Below, piece by piece: positions 9,414-17,963 of a stretch of 63,103 nucleotides of DNA. The position numbers were made by a program, and so were the translations under genes. Source of the DNA: Stieleria bergensis (GTDB lineage Bacteria > Planctomycetota > Planctomycetia > Pirellulales > Pirellulaceae); contig CP036272.1 in NCBI GenBank assembly GCA_007745635.1, positions 4,509,626 to 4,572,728 on the forward strand, given 5' to 3'. The first letter of the stretch is position 1. Each line of letters begins with the position of its first letter. Below the pieces are notes generated by a model. That model did no database searches, was not told the DNA's origin, and worked only from the letters and a program-made list of their open reading frames with translations.

Positions 9414-10707
9414 CGCTCTGTCCCGGATTTGATAAAGGAGCAACGGTCGATGGCCGTTTTTTTGCAACCGAAACGGTTGCCAAACCAATTGCCGCGAGAC
9501 AATACGAAGACTCAGACAACGCACCACTGGAGAACATACTACCAACCAAATATCCAGGAATCCCGGCAAGCACCGCGACACAGGCCGCCCCAGACCAATC
9601 TTGAGCATTGTTCATATTTCCCAATTTCGATCTCAGCGACCAAACAGAGAACCATGGGATCATGAAAAACGCAAAATACAGAACGGTAGCCGGAATCCCA
9701 AATCCCGTGGAAATTTCAAAGGCAAGATTGTGCAATCCCTTTCGTGTTGTGTCTAACTCGCCCTCGTAGTAGCTTGGAACCAAACGCTGCCCAGCATAAG
9801 GACCAACACCCAAGAGCGGATAATCCTGAGTGATTGCAGCACCAGCCTTCCAGAGGTAAAAGCGACTATCCGCAGAAGCGTCACGGTTTCCATCTGATTC
9901 AAAACTTGACGAGAACTCTTTGACCACTGATGGGCCAGCTAAAAAGATCGTGGCGATGATACAAAAGATCGTCGAGCGAATCGTAAAACGATTCTTGGGC
10001 ATGGCCCAAACAATGATCAACGCCATCATCATGGATGCTAACATGGCTCCGCGGGACTGAAGCAACATGATCTGGTGGATCTGCAAAATGGCGATAAAAC
10101 CGCAACCGTAGCGGATCAAGTTTTTCTTTGAATAGATTGCCACCGCGATCGAACACGCAATCAAGGGAACCGTCAGATTGGAATAGAGGTTATTATCTCC
10201 CTTCGTCCCCCACGGACGATACGCATACAAGCAATAGCCGTCCTGGAAGTACTGCTCGTTGATTCGAAACGCCGAGTAGCCCTGCGCGACGGAGCACACG
10301 ATTAACGCTATCCATACCTTTTCAGGGCGATCGATCAGAAGAATCGCAAGGACGGCCATCATCACAATTTTCCACATGTTGGACATGTAGAAACTGCTCA
10401 ATTCTGGATCAATTGACTGTGCTTGGCTGATAAATCCGAGGATCAAAAATGCGACAAGGCAATAGATCCCGACGAGCGCACCACGACTCAAATGAGGGAC
10501 CTTTGCTCCACTCAGTAACCAGCCCGCAAGCGTTGCGATTGCGATGTATTTCTGGAACTGAAAATCCTGCGAAATACTCCAACGCCAATTCCATTGGGGC
10601 TCTAGGATGACCCAACCGTAAAATCCGACCAGGCCGATCCAGGGGCGCACGACTCCCGCCACGCACAAGAGGCAGAAAAGCGGGTAGACAATTAACTGAC
10701 CAAGCAT
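9400..10707 (-). CDS. O-antigen ligase / polymerase-like membrane protein
   Basis: A 435-residue polytopic membrane protein with about ten hydrophobic helices. SADSRFYLWKAGAAITQDYP followed by LLGVGPYAGQRL is the characteristic motif of the large periplasmic loop of Wzy_C/WaaL-type proteins, with the usual Arg and Asp residues. Such proteins polymerise repeat units or ligate glycan to an acceptor. In a locus that also has an ABC exporter, a ligase or late-stage polymerase role is possible. The sequence cannot separate the two. The protein starts at ATG 10707. Confidence 0.82.
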   Translation of the reverse strand: MLGQLIVYPLFCLLCVAGVVRPWIGLVGFYGWVILEPQWNWRWSISQDFQFQKYIAIATLAGWLLSGAKVPHLSRGALVGIYCLVAFLILGFISQAQSIDPELSSFYMSNMWKIVMMAVLAILLIDRPEKVWIALIVCSVAQGYSAFRINEQYFQDGYCLYAYRPWGTKGDNNLYSNLTVPLIACSIAVAIYSKKNLIRYGCGFIAILQIHQIMLLQSRGAMLASMMMALIIVWAMPKNRFTIRSTIFCIIATIFLAGPSVVKEFSSSFESDGNRDASADSRFYLWKAGAAITQDYPLLGVGPYAGQRLVPSYYEGELDTTRKGLHNLAFEISTGFGIPATVLYFAFFMIPWFSVWSLRSKLGNMNNAQDWSGAACVAVLAGIPGYLVGSMFSSGALSESSYCLAAIGLATVSVAKKRPSTVAPLSNPGQSVDVQ

Positions 10708-10804
10708 TTTGCAATAGAGACTACGGCCTTAGCGGCCTTGATGTTAGACCAAGCGCCGAGAACAATAGCAAGCCGCTGATAGCGAGTGACCGAACGACAA
10801 TTGG

Positions 10805-11181
10805 TTATGAACGTGAACACGCTTTCGGAAAAGAAGCAGCCAACTTATAAATCAGATATCGCACCGCTCCGAGATGTTCCACAGGAATCCGCTTTAGAGC
10901 GTGCCCGATTTCGTTAAATCGCCAAGTGTGCAATGCCTGATACACGTAACTCACCAGTTCCCTAGACTGTTCCGCTAACAACGCTGTTTTGTACGACTCG
11001 GGAACCATACCTTCGTTGACTAGTGAATCAATCGCATCGAGGCGGTACTTGGACAATTGATACCGTTTCTTTGTGATCTGATCTTGCCCCTCATGCATCT
11101 GAACCAATGCTCTGTCGACAGCGCAAAACTGCGTCTCTAAAGCAAGGCGTAGCCAGACTGGCCAGTCTTGGCAGGCTCGAT
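10805..11181 (-). pseudogene. GT2 glycosyltransferase, C-terminal fragment cut by IS copy 2
   Basis: About 125 residues remain, beginning CQDWPVWLRLALETQF. This corresponds to the conserved EDWDLWLRLA segment near the end of the GT2 catalytic domain, followed by the helical C-terminal region. The nucleotide-binding N-terminus and DxD motif are missing. The first few codons of the open frame belong to the IS end. The segment on the far side of the IS is unrelated (a GT4 shard), so this is not a simple insertion into one gene. Presumed non-functional. Confidence 0.78.
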
Positions 11182-11416
11182 TGTCTTGGTTCAACGGGAA
11201 TTGGAATTTGCTAACCGGCGAGTAGTACAGGATGGCGGCTTCCTGCCGTGAAGATCAGGCATCCTGCCCGAAGGTTTTTCGCATTGTGGAAACATCGAAG
11301 GGAAGAGTAGCGGCATCGTCTGACACCGCTGCCCTTCGACGTTTCACTTGGCACGGCGCTCGGGTTGGTCCTCACCAGTGCCCTATCCTCCGACCAAGTT
11401 CTCTCAGTCTCTCACA

Positions 11417-12286
11417 TCAGCTCGCGATTGCAAGTGATGCTTGCTCGCGACGGCGTGAACGAGCTTCTTCAAGCTTGCGATCACGCTCTGCATGGATCTC
11501 GCCGGACAGGCCATTCAAGCAGTCCGCTGGCGTGATGTAACCGATCCCGCTGTGCAAACGCGTCTCGTTGTAATGACACACATAAGCAGCTATTTGCTTG
11601 ACCGCTTCGTCACGATCTCGCGGCGGATTGGGACGAATGCACTCCGTCTTCAACGTCCCGTAAAATCGCTCCTGCTTTCCGTTGCTTTGCGGGTAGTAAG
11701 GACTCGTCGTCACATGCGTCAAACCGTTGAAGCGAACGAATGCTTTAAAGTCTTTCGCGATGTACTGCGGACCATTGTCGCTGATGATTCGGGGCTTCAC
11801 ACCGGGATGTTTTTCCAGCGCTGCTTGAATCACAATCTCAATATCCACTTCCGTCATCGACTCGCGAAGTTCATGGTGCACGATGTAACGACTGAAGCCA
11901 TCGAGTACCGTGATCAAGTAAAAAAACGTTCCACCAACGTTGATGTAAGAAACATCGGTATGCCAATGGCTATGCGGCTTTTTAGGCTGTTTGAAGCCTG
12001 TTCCTTTGAGCGACTTGGTCGCGGATTTGCGGTCCAAACGCCCCGCTGCTTTGAGAACGCGATAAACCGTCGAAGGGCTCACCGCAACGATGGCATCGTC
12101 AAGCATCATGAAAGTCAATCGGCGATAACCCTCCAGTGGATTCTTGTCATGGAACGCGACAATGGCTTGCCGCTCCCAATCCGCGAGCCACCAGTCGCGA
12201 GGGATCTTTCCGTTGTGGTCATTGACCATTCCGTAGCGTTTCTTCCAGGTGTGGAACTTGTTGGCCGCCAAGCCAAGCCAAGCCAC
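11417..12286 (-). CDS. IS3-family transposase OrfB, copy 2
   Basis: Same 289-residue product as in copy 1, with an intact D,D(35)E triad. It carries the same 5-bp tandem triplication at 12270-12284 that separates this frame from the upstream orfB coding segment. The lesion is shared, so it arose before the two copies separated or was spread by recombination. Confidence 0.88.
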   Translation of the reverse strand: MAWLGLAANKFHTWKKRYGMVNDHNGKIPRDWWLADWERQAIVAFHDKNPLEGYRRLTFMMLDDAIVAVSPSTVYRVLKAAGRLDRKSATKSLKGTGFKQPKKPHSHWHTDVSYINVGGTFFYLITVLDGFSRYIVHHELRESMTEVDIEIVIQAALEKHPGVKPRIISDNGPQYIAKDFKAFVRFNGLTHVTTSPYYPQSNGKQERFYGTLKTECIRPNPPRDRDEAVKQIAAYVCHYNETRLHSGIGYITPADCLNGLSGEIHAERDRKLEEARSRRREQASLAIAS

Positions 12287-12383
12287 AGCAGCAGTTGCTT
12301 TGCAGGCAGCTCAGTTTGTTTCGTCCAATGGTTGATGTAATCGACGATTTGGTCTCGTGTATCGTGAGGAACCCAGCGACCGG

Positions 12384-12698
12384 TTAGAGCTCCCCATTTT
12401 CTTTTTTTGAGCGGATGTTCTCCTCCATCAGCTCAGAGATGACTTCGTTCTTAGCGTCGAGTTTCTCACGCATCTTCTGGAGCTTGGCATCGTGCTTGGA
12501 CGTTTCAGCCTTCGTCGATCGCGGCGACTCAAAAGAGCGTTCAGCCTGTTGAAGCACGGAATTGATCCAGTTGTGGATCATCGTTGGCTGGACGTGCATC
12601 TCGTCAGCGATCTGCGAGACAGGAATTTGGTCTTTAAGATGCCTGCGAACCGCATCAGCCTTCTGTGACGCGGTGAAAGATCGTCGTTTTTTTGTCAT
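12384..12698 (-). CDS. IS3-family transposase OrfA (HTH), copy 2
   Basis: Identical to the OrfA of copy 1: a helix-turn-helix N-terminus, a charged coiled-coil C-terminus and an A7G slippery site at 12401-12408 for a -1 shift into the orfB frame. Confidence 0.92.
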   Translation of the reverse strand: MTKKRRSFTASQKADAVRRHLKDQIPVSQIADEMHVQPTMIHNWINSVLQQAERSFESPRSTKAETSKHDAKLQKMREKLDAKNEVISELMEENIRSKKENGEL

Positions 12699-12767
12699 CA
12701 GAATTCTCCTCGGGGGGTGAGATTAATTCACCGGAGGCAAAATTCCAATTCCATGAGAGGCAAGACA

Positions 12768-12829
12768 GTCTGTTCCGCGCAGCGTTGCCAGGTGAATTGT
12801 CGGACGTGTTGATAACCGGGTTCGATCAT
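12768..12829 (-). pseudogene. Short GT4 glycosyltransferase shard next to IS copy 2
   Basis: Between the GT2 stop codon and the IS lie about 20 codons in the GT2 frame. They read VRQFTWQRCAEQT, which closely resembles the penultimate helix of GT4 glycosyltransferases (FxWxxxAxxT pattern). Neither the upstream GT4 body nor the final residues are present. It looks like debris from a gene truncated on both sides. The match is short, so chance similarity is possible. Confidence 0.45.
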
Positions 12830-12832
12830 CGC

Positions 12833-13792
12833 TTACCAGCGGGCTTCAGATTTGCGCGTCCGCATCGCTTGCCGCAGCATTGATGGGCAGATGGTAAGCA
12901 AAGTGGAGTACATCTTCTTTTTAGTGGCCGAAAGATTGTTCGGCTCCGATCGGATTAGCTCACGCGCCGCTTGTGTCTCGCCAGCAAGAATTGAAAAATA
13001 AATCGCTCCGGAACAGGTTTCGCGACAAAGAAACTGAATCTTGCGCTGCAACTCAGAACCATCTGGTTCCACTTGCTCCAACCTTCGCAAAACTTCTAGG
13101 CAGTTGCGATAGAGACGCCCTTTCTTCCCGCTAATATTGTCACCCTGCTGATACATTGTGACCAAGACTTCGTCGACCACAGCAAACCTTACGTTTTTTG
13201 AGAGAACCATCCAGAGATACCAGTCTTCCGCTCCCCAGATATCCGCCGCAAAGTGAAGATCACGCAGACCATTTCGAACGAGAACCGCCGAAGTGATCAC
13301 CCGTGAATTTGTGAGCAGATGCGGAAAGAGGTCCTCACACATTAACGCATAGTGCCCATCAACTACTTCTGTGTTTTGATGAACTCCACCAAGAGCGAAT
13401 CTTGATGGCATTGCAACACCTTGATCATCAATCGTCTCGGTGTCACAAAAGATCAAGTCGGCTTGTTCGTATCGCTCCGCCGCAGCCAGCTGTTTTTCAA
13501 GCTTGGAGCGATGCCATTCGTCGTCACTATCAAGGAAAGCAATCCAGTCACCTTGAGCAATCTCGATTCCCGCGTTTCGGGCAGATGCTGCGCCGCCGTT
13601 TTTTTGTGTGATTACTTGAACCGACGAATGAAGTTCAGCCGCCACTTGAGCGGATCGGTCCGAACTACCATCATCAACCACTATGATTTCACACGCCGCA
13701 ACGCTCTGATTAAGGACGCTAGCGATTGCCCTGGGCAAAATTTCTTCGCGGTTGTAGCACGGAATGATAACACTGATAGCAGGACGAGTCAT
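12833..13792 (-). CDS. GT2 glycosyltransferase
   Basis: A 319-residue GT-A enzyme. ISVIIPCYNREEILPRAI is the N-terminal strand, EIIVVDDGSSDRSAQ the nucleotide-binding motif, DWIAFLDSDDEW the DxD region and AEDWYLWMVLSK the ED-W motif that normally holds the catalytic base. ATG 13792 was chosen over an upstream TTG because it begins directly at the conserved domain and falls just after the upstream gene. The last residues before the stop adjoin the GT4 shard, so the extreme C-terminus may be altered. Confidence 0.87.
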   Translation of the reverse strand: MTRPAISVIIPCYNREEILPRAIASVLNQSVAACEIIVVDDGSSDRSAQVAAELHSSVQVITQKNGGAASARNAGIEIAQGDWIAFLDSDDEWHRSKLEKQLAAAERYEQADLIFCDTETIDDQGVAMPSRFALGGVHQNTEVVDGHYALMCEDLFPHLLTNSRVITSAVLVRNGLRDLHFAADIWGAEDWYLWMVLSKNVRFAVVDEVLVTMYQQGDNISGKKGRLYRNCLEVLRRLEQVEPDGSELQRKIQFLCRETCSGAIYFSILAGETQAARELIRSEPNNLSATKKKMYSTLLTICPSMLRQAMRTRKSEARW

Positions 13793-13793
13793 T

Positions 13794-15008
13794 TCAAGTG
13801 CCTCCAATTCCGTCGAAGTTGAACCGAGAAAGACGCTTCACGTTGGGAAGATTTTCTGCAATGGTCTGCGCCAACTCTTCACTCTTCTCAATGCGTTTTC
13901 GCATCAAGTCAGCCATCTGTTCGACGTTTGTGGGGAATCTCTCCGGCCCGATCAGGCCATCACAAGACAGACCGAGCAGCCCAAACTGGCCTTCAAACTT
14001 ACCTTGATACGGGAACCCTGTAACCGGGCGATTCATACCTAACGTCGCAATCCCTAGGTGAAGCCGTGCAGTAAAGACATGCTTACATTGTCCTGCGAGA
14101 AACTTTAAATGACTGCAGTGCGGCAGCGGAGCAACGAGACGAGCCCATTCGTCGGCGTCCGCGCCAAGCCGGACAAGGAACTGCCGCATGAATTCAACGC
14201 CCTCCGGTTCATCGTGCGGAAGCAGCAGAAATCGCAAGCCATCCTTCTCCGCTAGCGTCTTACATGCCTCGGCAACGATCGACAGTTTTTCCTCTGTTTT
14301 CCCATACATGCCGAACACGACTTCAGTCAAATTGAGCCCGATCAATTTATCTCGATGATCAGAGACAAAACGCATGACTACAGGATCAATTGCTGATTCG
14401 TCTGCAGGTTTTAGTAGGAATGCTAAATCTCCACTTTGCTCGACGCCAGACACTCCTGCCTCTTCCATGCGTTTATACGACATAGGGTCTCGTGCAAAAA
14501 GTCTTGTTGTACGGCCTAGACTGTCGAGGCGATCCTTTAGCCCAGGAGACGGAGGTCCATTGATGCTGAACCCTAAGATTCGTGTCTGCAACTTCAGGCG
14601 GCTGGCAACTTGGATAGCGTCCATTGTTGCTTTGCTGCGCATGACGCTGTATCCCTCATCGAGAACGTCAGCACCAATGACAAGAAAGTGGCGGTATCTG
14701 GAAACTAGATGCGGAAACAACAGGGACTCTGAGAAACACCGATCTGTCAAAAATAGCGAGAACAAATCTTCGCGAATCGTCACATCTTGGTCTTCAGCAA
14801 TAGAATCAATCGGCTGGTTACTCGTGCTCAACAGAAGGATCGGACCTACGTCTCGATCCCGAAGCTCATTCACAACCACGTTTAACAACGCCTGGTCACC
14901 TCGATTGCGCTCAGGAACGGGTGCTGAGCAGACAACAACTCCGTTACGCTTCCTGGGACGTCGCGCAATCATGGACGATGCCGCGACTAGTGATTTTTTG
15001 ATGAACAT
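13794..15008 (-). CDS. Polysaccharide pyruvyl transferase family protein
   Basis: About 404 residues. The N-terminal NRGDQALLNVVV segment is the glycine/asparagine-rich start of the WcaK/CsaB-type domain. FLVIGADVLDEGYS follows, and VFTARLHLGIATLGMNRPV carries the conserved Arg-x-His motif of the second domain. These enzymes transfer pyruvate from phosphoenolpyruvate to form a ketal on a sugar, giving the polymer negative charge. ATG 15008 is preferred to an upstream TTG at 15023. It is the first gene after a 328-bp gap, so a promoter is likely there. Confidence 0.82.
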   Translation of the reverse strand: MFIKKSLVAASSMIARRPRKRNGVVVCSAPVPERNRGDQALLNVVVNELRDRDVGPILLLSTSNQPIDSIAEDQDVTIREDLFSLFLTDRCFSESLLFPHLVSRYRHFLVIGADVLDEGYSVMRSKATMDAIQVASRLKLQTRILGFSINGPPSPGLKDRLDSLGRTTRLFARDPMSYKRMEEAGVSGVEQSGDLAFLLKPADESAIDPVVMRFVSDHRDKLIGLNLTEVVFGMYGKTEEKLSIVAEACKTLAEKDGLRFLLLPHDEPEGVEFMRQFLVRLGADADEWARLVAPLPHCSHLKFLAGQCKHVFTARLHLGIATLGMNRPVTGFPYQGKFEGQFGLLGLSCDGLIGPERFPTNVEQMADLMRKRIEKSEELAQTIAENLPNVKRLSRFNFDGIGGT

Positions 15009-15023
15009 ATCTTTCGGGAACAA

Positions 15024-15336
15024 TGTTTAAGAAAGTGAATTTGACATGAATTCAATGCGTTTGCCTGAAAAAGTTTCTTTGCCTATACCGAAGGCATCAT
15101 CATCTCGTCACGTGACACATTCCGGGGTGACCCAATGTCACAGAGCGTGATACACATCGGCGGAAGTTACCCTGTCACAAGATTTCGTTCTGATCATCTG
15201 TAAACGGCTGACGCGACTTTTCAAAAGGCGATTCTAGTCCCGTCGATTTATGAGGCGGACAACCGCATGTCGCAAACTGAAAGAGAACAATTGGATTCAC
15301 CGTGAGCCGGTGATTTTATACTGCGGTGTTTGTGTC
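15024..15336. other. Gene-free interval with palindrome GTCACGTGAC
   Basis: No coding signal is seen. A perfect 10-bp palindrome, GTCACGTGAC, lies at 15107-15116, with further GTGACA/TGTCAC half-sites within the next 40 bp. The interval lies upstream of the pyruvyl transferase gene on the minus strand and is a plausible regulator-binding region. No sigma-70 or sigma-54 promoter could be assigned with confidence. Confidence 0.4.
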
Positions 15337-16608
15337 TTATTCCGAGAACACCCAGGAAGAGCGCGCCAACATTGGGCCACGAAAGCTATCAGGTGCTCTC
15401 AGTCCACCGTAGTAGTCAGCAGTCTTGACCTCAAATGAAATATGGTCTGCTACCGTACACTCACCTACATTCCTTGCTAACGTACCAATCCGCACTTTCA
15501 TCGTATAAGTACCGGGTGCGAGATCTACCGACGGAAGCGTCCCAACGACCTTGGAACAACTCTCACCCCGATTAACCTCGCCTGAAAGGAACGACCCTAT
15601 CGTGAACAGCTTCCTATCGAGGCTGTCATTGACTTCAATACAACATTGGTGCTTCTCAACGATAGAATTGAGTCGATAGTCAACGATGATCTTTAGACTG
15701 TCTCCACATTGGATACTGGATACGGAGTTCCCCAATGCGTCACGAAGATCAATTCCCCGAATTTGATCAGAGGTTTCGTTAAAACTTTCAGTGCTGTAGC
15801 GGCTTGAAACGGAAGACACGCAATAATCTGCCAACGCCTCAGGGACAGTGCCGACTGCACTTATGCCCCCATTTTTCAACGCAATCCCGCGAGTGCATAG
15901 TTGTTCGATCATTGGAATGTTGTGGCTTACAAAAAGAACGGTTCGTCCTGATCTAGAAACGCGTTTCATTTTGCCCAGACATTTTTTTTGAAACTCCAAA
16001 TCGCCGACAGCAAGCACTTCATCAACGATAAGAATCTCTGGGTCCAGATGTGCGGCCACCGCGAAAGCGAGTCTAACCTGCATTCCACTGGAGTAGCGTT
16101 TTGCAGGAGTGTCAAGAAACTTTTCAATCTCACTGAAGTCGACGATCTCGTCGAACTTGCGATCGATCTCCTTCTTGGTCATGCCCAGAATGGTGCCGTT
16201 CATGTAGACGTTCTCTCGGCCCGTTAACTCGGGGTGAAAACCTGTGCCGACCTCCAACAGACTGCTCACTCGACCACGGATCACGGCGCGCCCGCTGGTC
16301 GGTTCGGTGATCCGGCTGAGTACCTTTAACAGCGTGCTCTTGCCAGCTCCGTTGCGGCCGATGATCCCAACCACATCTCCCTCGTTGACTTCAAACGAGA
16401 CGTCTTTTAATGCCCAAAGAATGTCGGATTCAGAACCAGAACCCTCATCGCTCGATGCAGAGGTATCCAATCCACGTAACCGCGAGAGATTCTTAAACGG
16501 CGCTTTCAGAATGCCCTTCGCTGCACCAACAAGGGTGTCTGGGACCTCTTCTTTTGCGCCGATCCGATAGGCCTTGGAAAGGTTTTCGACAGAGATGATG
16601 GGGGACAT
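15337..16608 (-). CDS. wzt: ABC transporter ATP-binding protein for polysaccharide export (Wzt-like)
   Basis: A 423-residue ATPase. GRNGAGKSTLLKVLSRI is the Walker A motif, YSSGMQVRLAFAVAAHLDP the signature motif and ILIVDEVLAVGD the Walker B motif, followed by the switch histidine in FVSHNI. About 170 residues extend past the nucleotide-binding domain as a beta-rich Wzt-type carbohydrate-binding domain, which in characterised systems selects the glycan terminus for export. The permease gene lies upstream on the same strand, separated by a four-helix-bundle gene. Confidence 0.92.
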   Translation of the reverse strand: MSPIISVENLSKAYRIGAKEEVPDTLVGAAKGILKAPFKNLSRLRGLDTSASSDEGSGSESDILWALKDVSFEVNEGDVVGIIGRNGAGKSTLLKVLSRITEPTSGRAVIRGRVSSLLEVGTGFHPELTGRENVYMNGTILGMTKKEIDRKFDEIVDFSEIEKFLDTPAKRYSSGMQVRLAFAVAAHLDPEILIVDEVLAVGDLEFQKKCLGKMKRVSRSGRTVLFVSHNIPMIEQLCTRGIALKNGGISAVGTVPEALADYCVSSVSSRYSTESFNETSDQIRGIDLRDALGNSVSSIQCGDSLKIIVDYRLNSIVEKHQCCIEVNDSLDRKLFTIGSFLSGEVNRGESCSKVVGTLPSVDLAPGTYTMKVRIGTLARNVGECTVADHISFEVKTADYYGGLRAPDSFRGPMLARSSWVFSE

Positions 16609-16614
16609 AGGGAT

Positions 16615-16642
16615 TTAGTTGCTAGTGTCTAGTTGCTAGGGG
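16615..16642. repeat. Degenerate heptamer repeats (TAGTTGC / TAGTGTC type)
   Basis: A run of 7-bp-spaced TAG-containing units, TTAGTTGCTAGTGTCTAG and onward, fills the gap between the Wzt gene and the four-helix-bundle gene. It is the same family as the arrays at 1-58 and 17.0-21.4 kb. Confidence 0.7.
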
Positions 16643-16653
16643 TAAAAACCGGC

Positions 16654-17001
16654 CTAATTTCGTGAACGATGCCGCCGGATCAGTGCTGCCAACATTCTTG
16701 CTAACTGCTCGGCTTCCTCCGCCCACTCCAATCCGATTTCTTCTGGCAATATCTTTGCCTTAACCCCAATGAATAATTGTGTTCGCAGTTCCGCTGCAGA
16801 GCCTTTCGCGATCGTCAAAAACCGAGCAATCTCTTTGTCGCTATCACGCTCATACCCTTCGGCGATATTTGAGGGAACCGATAGGCCGCTCCGCGTGAGC
16901 TGATCACGAAATCCAAAATCCCTGACCGATTGAGTATGCAAGTACAACGCCACACTCAACTGACAAGCGCGTTTCCAAACATCAAGCGTTTCGTGCTTCA
17001 T
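16654..17001 (-). CDS. Four-helix-bundle protein (S23/IVS family)
   Basis: A 115-residue protein with the hallmarks of the S23 or 'four helix bundle' family: an LDVWKRACQLSVALY start, FGFRDQLTRSGLSVPSNIAEGY as the core motif, and SAAELRTQL. Proteins of this family were first noted in intervening sequences of 23S rRNA genes, but many copies occur scattered in genomes and their role is unknown. The start is supported by a strong GAGGGAAG ribosome-binding site. It is bracketed by heptamer repeats and lies between the permease and ATPase genes of the exporter, which suggests insertion as a small mobile or selfish unit. Confidence 0.85.
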   Translation of the reverse strand: MKHETLDVWKRACQLSVALYLHTQSVRDFGFRDQLTRSGLSVPSNIAEGYERDSDKEIARFLTIAKGSAAELRTQLFIGVKAKILPEEIGLEWAEEAEQLARMLAALIRRHRSRN

Positions 17002-17029
17002 CTTCCCTCAACGTGTCCACTCGCCACAT

Positions 17030-17083
17030 CGAATCACTCGCCACTCGAAAACTAGCCACTAGCAACTCGAGAACTAGCAACTC
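17030..17083. repeat. Degenerate heptamer repeats
   Basis: ACTCGCC, ACTAGCC, ACTAGCA and ACTCGAG-type units follow one another with about 7-bp spacing between the four-helix-bundle gene and the Wzm gene. No gene can be seen here. Confidence 0.7.
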
Positions 17084-17959
17084 CTAAGCTACGTCTGCGA
17101 AGATCTTTTCTTTGCTGCGGAAGAAGGCGAGGCCGGTGATCAGGAGAATGGTGCCGGAGAGGAAGCCGACGCCTAGGAGGTCCCAAGGGATGGAGGTGGT
17201 GCCCAAAATGGCGGCGCGGAAGGATTCGATCACGCCCACCATCGGGTTGATCGCGTAAAGCAGGCGATACTTCTCTGGAATGATCGAAGCAGCGTACACG
17301 ACCGGACTGGCGTACATCAGTAACTGCACCAGAAAGTTCATCCCGTGCTTGATGTCTCGGTACTGAACCGCCAACGCGGTCAGCCACACGCTGACTCCAC
17401 TGGCCGTGATCAACATCACGATGATCGCCAACGGCAAGGCAACGATTTGAATCGACGGTGGATACTGAAACACAATCATCATCACAACCATCATCACCGC
17501 CGCAATGCCAAAGTCCACCAACTTGGCCGCCACCGCAGACAACGGAAGCATCAGCCTGGGAAAGTAAATCTTCCGCAACATGTTCGCTTCACTGACCAAA
17601 CTCTGCACGCCGTCGGTGATCGCGTTGCTGAAATACGTCCACGGCAACAAGGCCGCCAAGCTGAACAACGCATAGGGAGCCCCATCGGAATCCACTTTGG
17701 CCAAATTGCCGAAAATGATCGTGAACACCAACATCGAGAACAAGGGCTGGATGATGGCCCAGCCAATCCCAATCGCACTCTGCGCATAACGCACCTTGAT
17801 CTGCCTCCAGATCAGGAAACGGAACAGATCACGGTAGGCCACGAGCTCTTTCCAATCGAACAATTGGAGCCCCTTGCGCGGCTCAATGATTAACTCGTAG
17901 TTCGACCGAGACGCAACGTCGGTGGCGTCAGAGTCTGTTTGGGCGTCGATGGTTGACAT
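17084..17959 (-). CDS. wzm: ABC-2 type polysaccharide export permease (Wzm-like)
   Basis: A 291-residue inner-membrane permease with six predicted helices and the usual length of Wzm/TagG/KpsM proteins. FRFLIWRQIKVRYAQSAIGI near residue 50 is the conserved N-terminal amphipathic stretch, followed by IIQPLFSMLVFTIIFG. NPMVGVIESFRAAILG is the conserved C-terminal motif of the family. With the Wzt-like ATPase it would flip or translocate lipid-linked polymer across the membrane. The start ATG 17959 lies just after a long heptamer-repeat tract. Confidence 0.92.
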   Translation of the reverse strand: MSTIDAQTDSDATDVASRSNYELIIEPRKGLQLFDWKELVAYRDLFRFLIWRQIKVRYAQSAIGIGWAIIQPLFSMLVFTIIFGNLAKVDSDGAPYALFSLAALLPWTYFSNAITDGVQSLVSEANMLRKIYFPRLMLPLSAVAAKLVDFGIAAVMMVVMMIVFQYPPSIQIVALPLAIIVMLITASGVSVWLTALAVQYRDIKHGMNFLVQLLMYASPVVYAASIIPEKYRLLYAINPMVGVIESFRAAILGTTSIPWDLLGVGFLSGTILLITGLAFFRSKEKIFADVA

Positions 17960-17963
17960 GGGT

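Larger units (their letters stand above)
11182..12767 (-). mobile_element. IS3-family insertion sequence, copy 2 (1586 bp)
   Basis: Identical by eye to the element at 4968-6553, in the same orientation and with the same ends (TGTCTTG...CAAGACA). The flanking bases are GAT on the left and GTC on the right, so there is no target-site duplication. Crossing the flanks of the two copies does not restore one either. The left neighbour is a GT2 C-terminal fragment. The right neighbour is a short GT4-like coding shard. Confidence 0.95.

Noticed and set aside
4968..12767. Composite transposon formed by the two IS copies with the 4.6 kb between them as cargo
   Set aside because: The outer flanks (AAG and GTC) do not show a target-site duplication, and genes are broken on the inner sides as well. 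Separate recombination events explain the junctions better.
16654..17001. Nearby 23S rRNA gene suggested by the S23-type protein
   Set aside because: No rRNA-like sequence occurs on either side. The gene stands alone within the EPS exporter genes.
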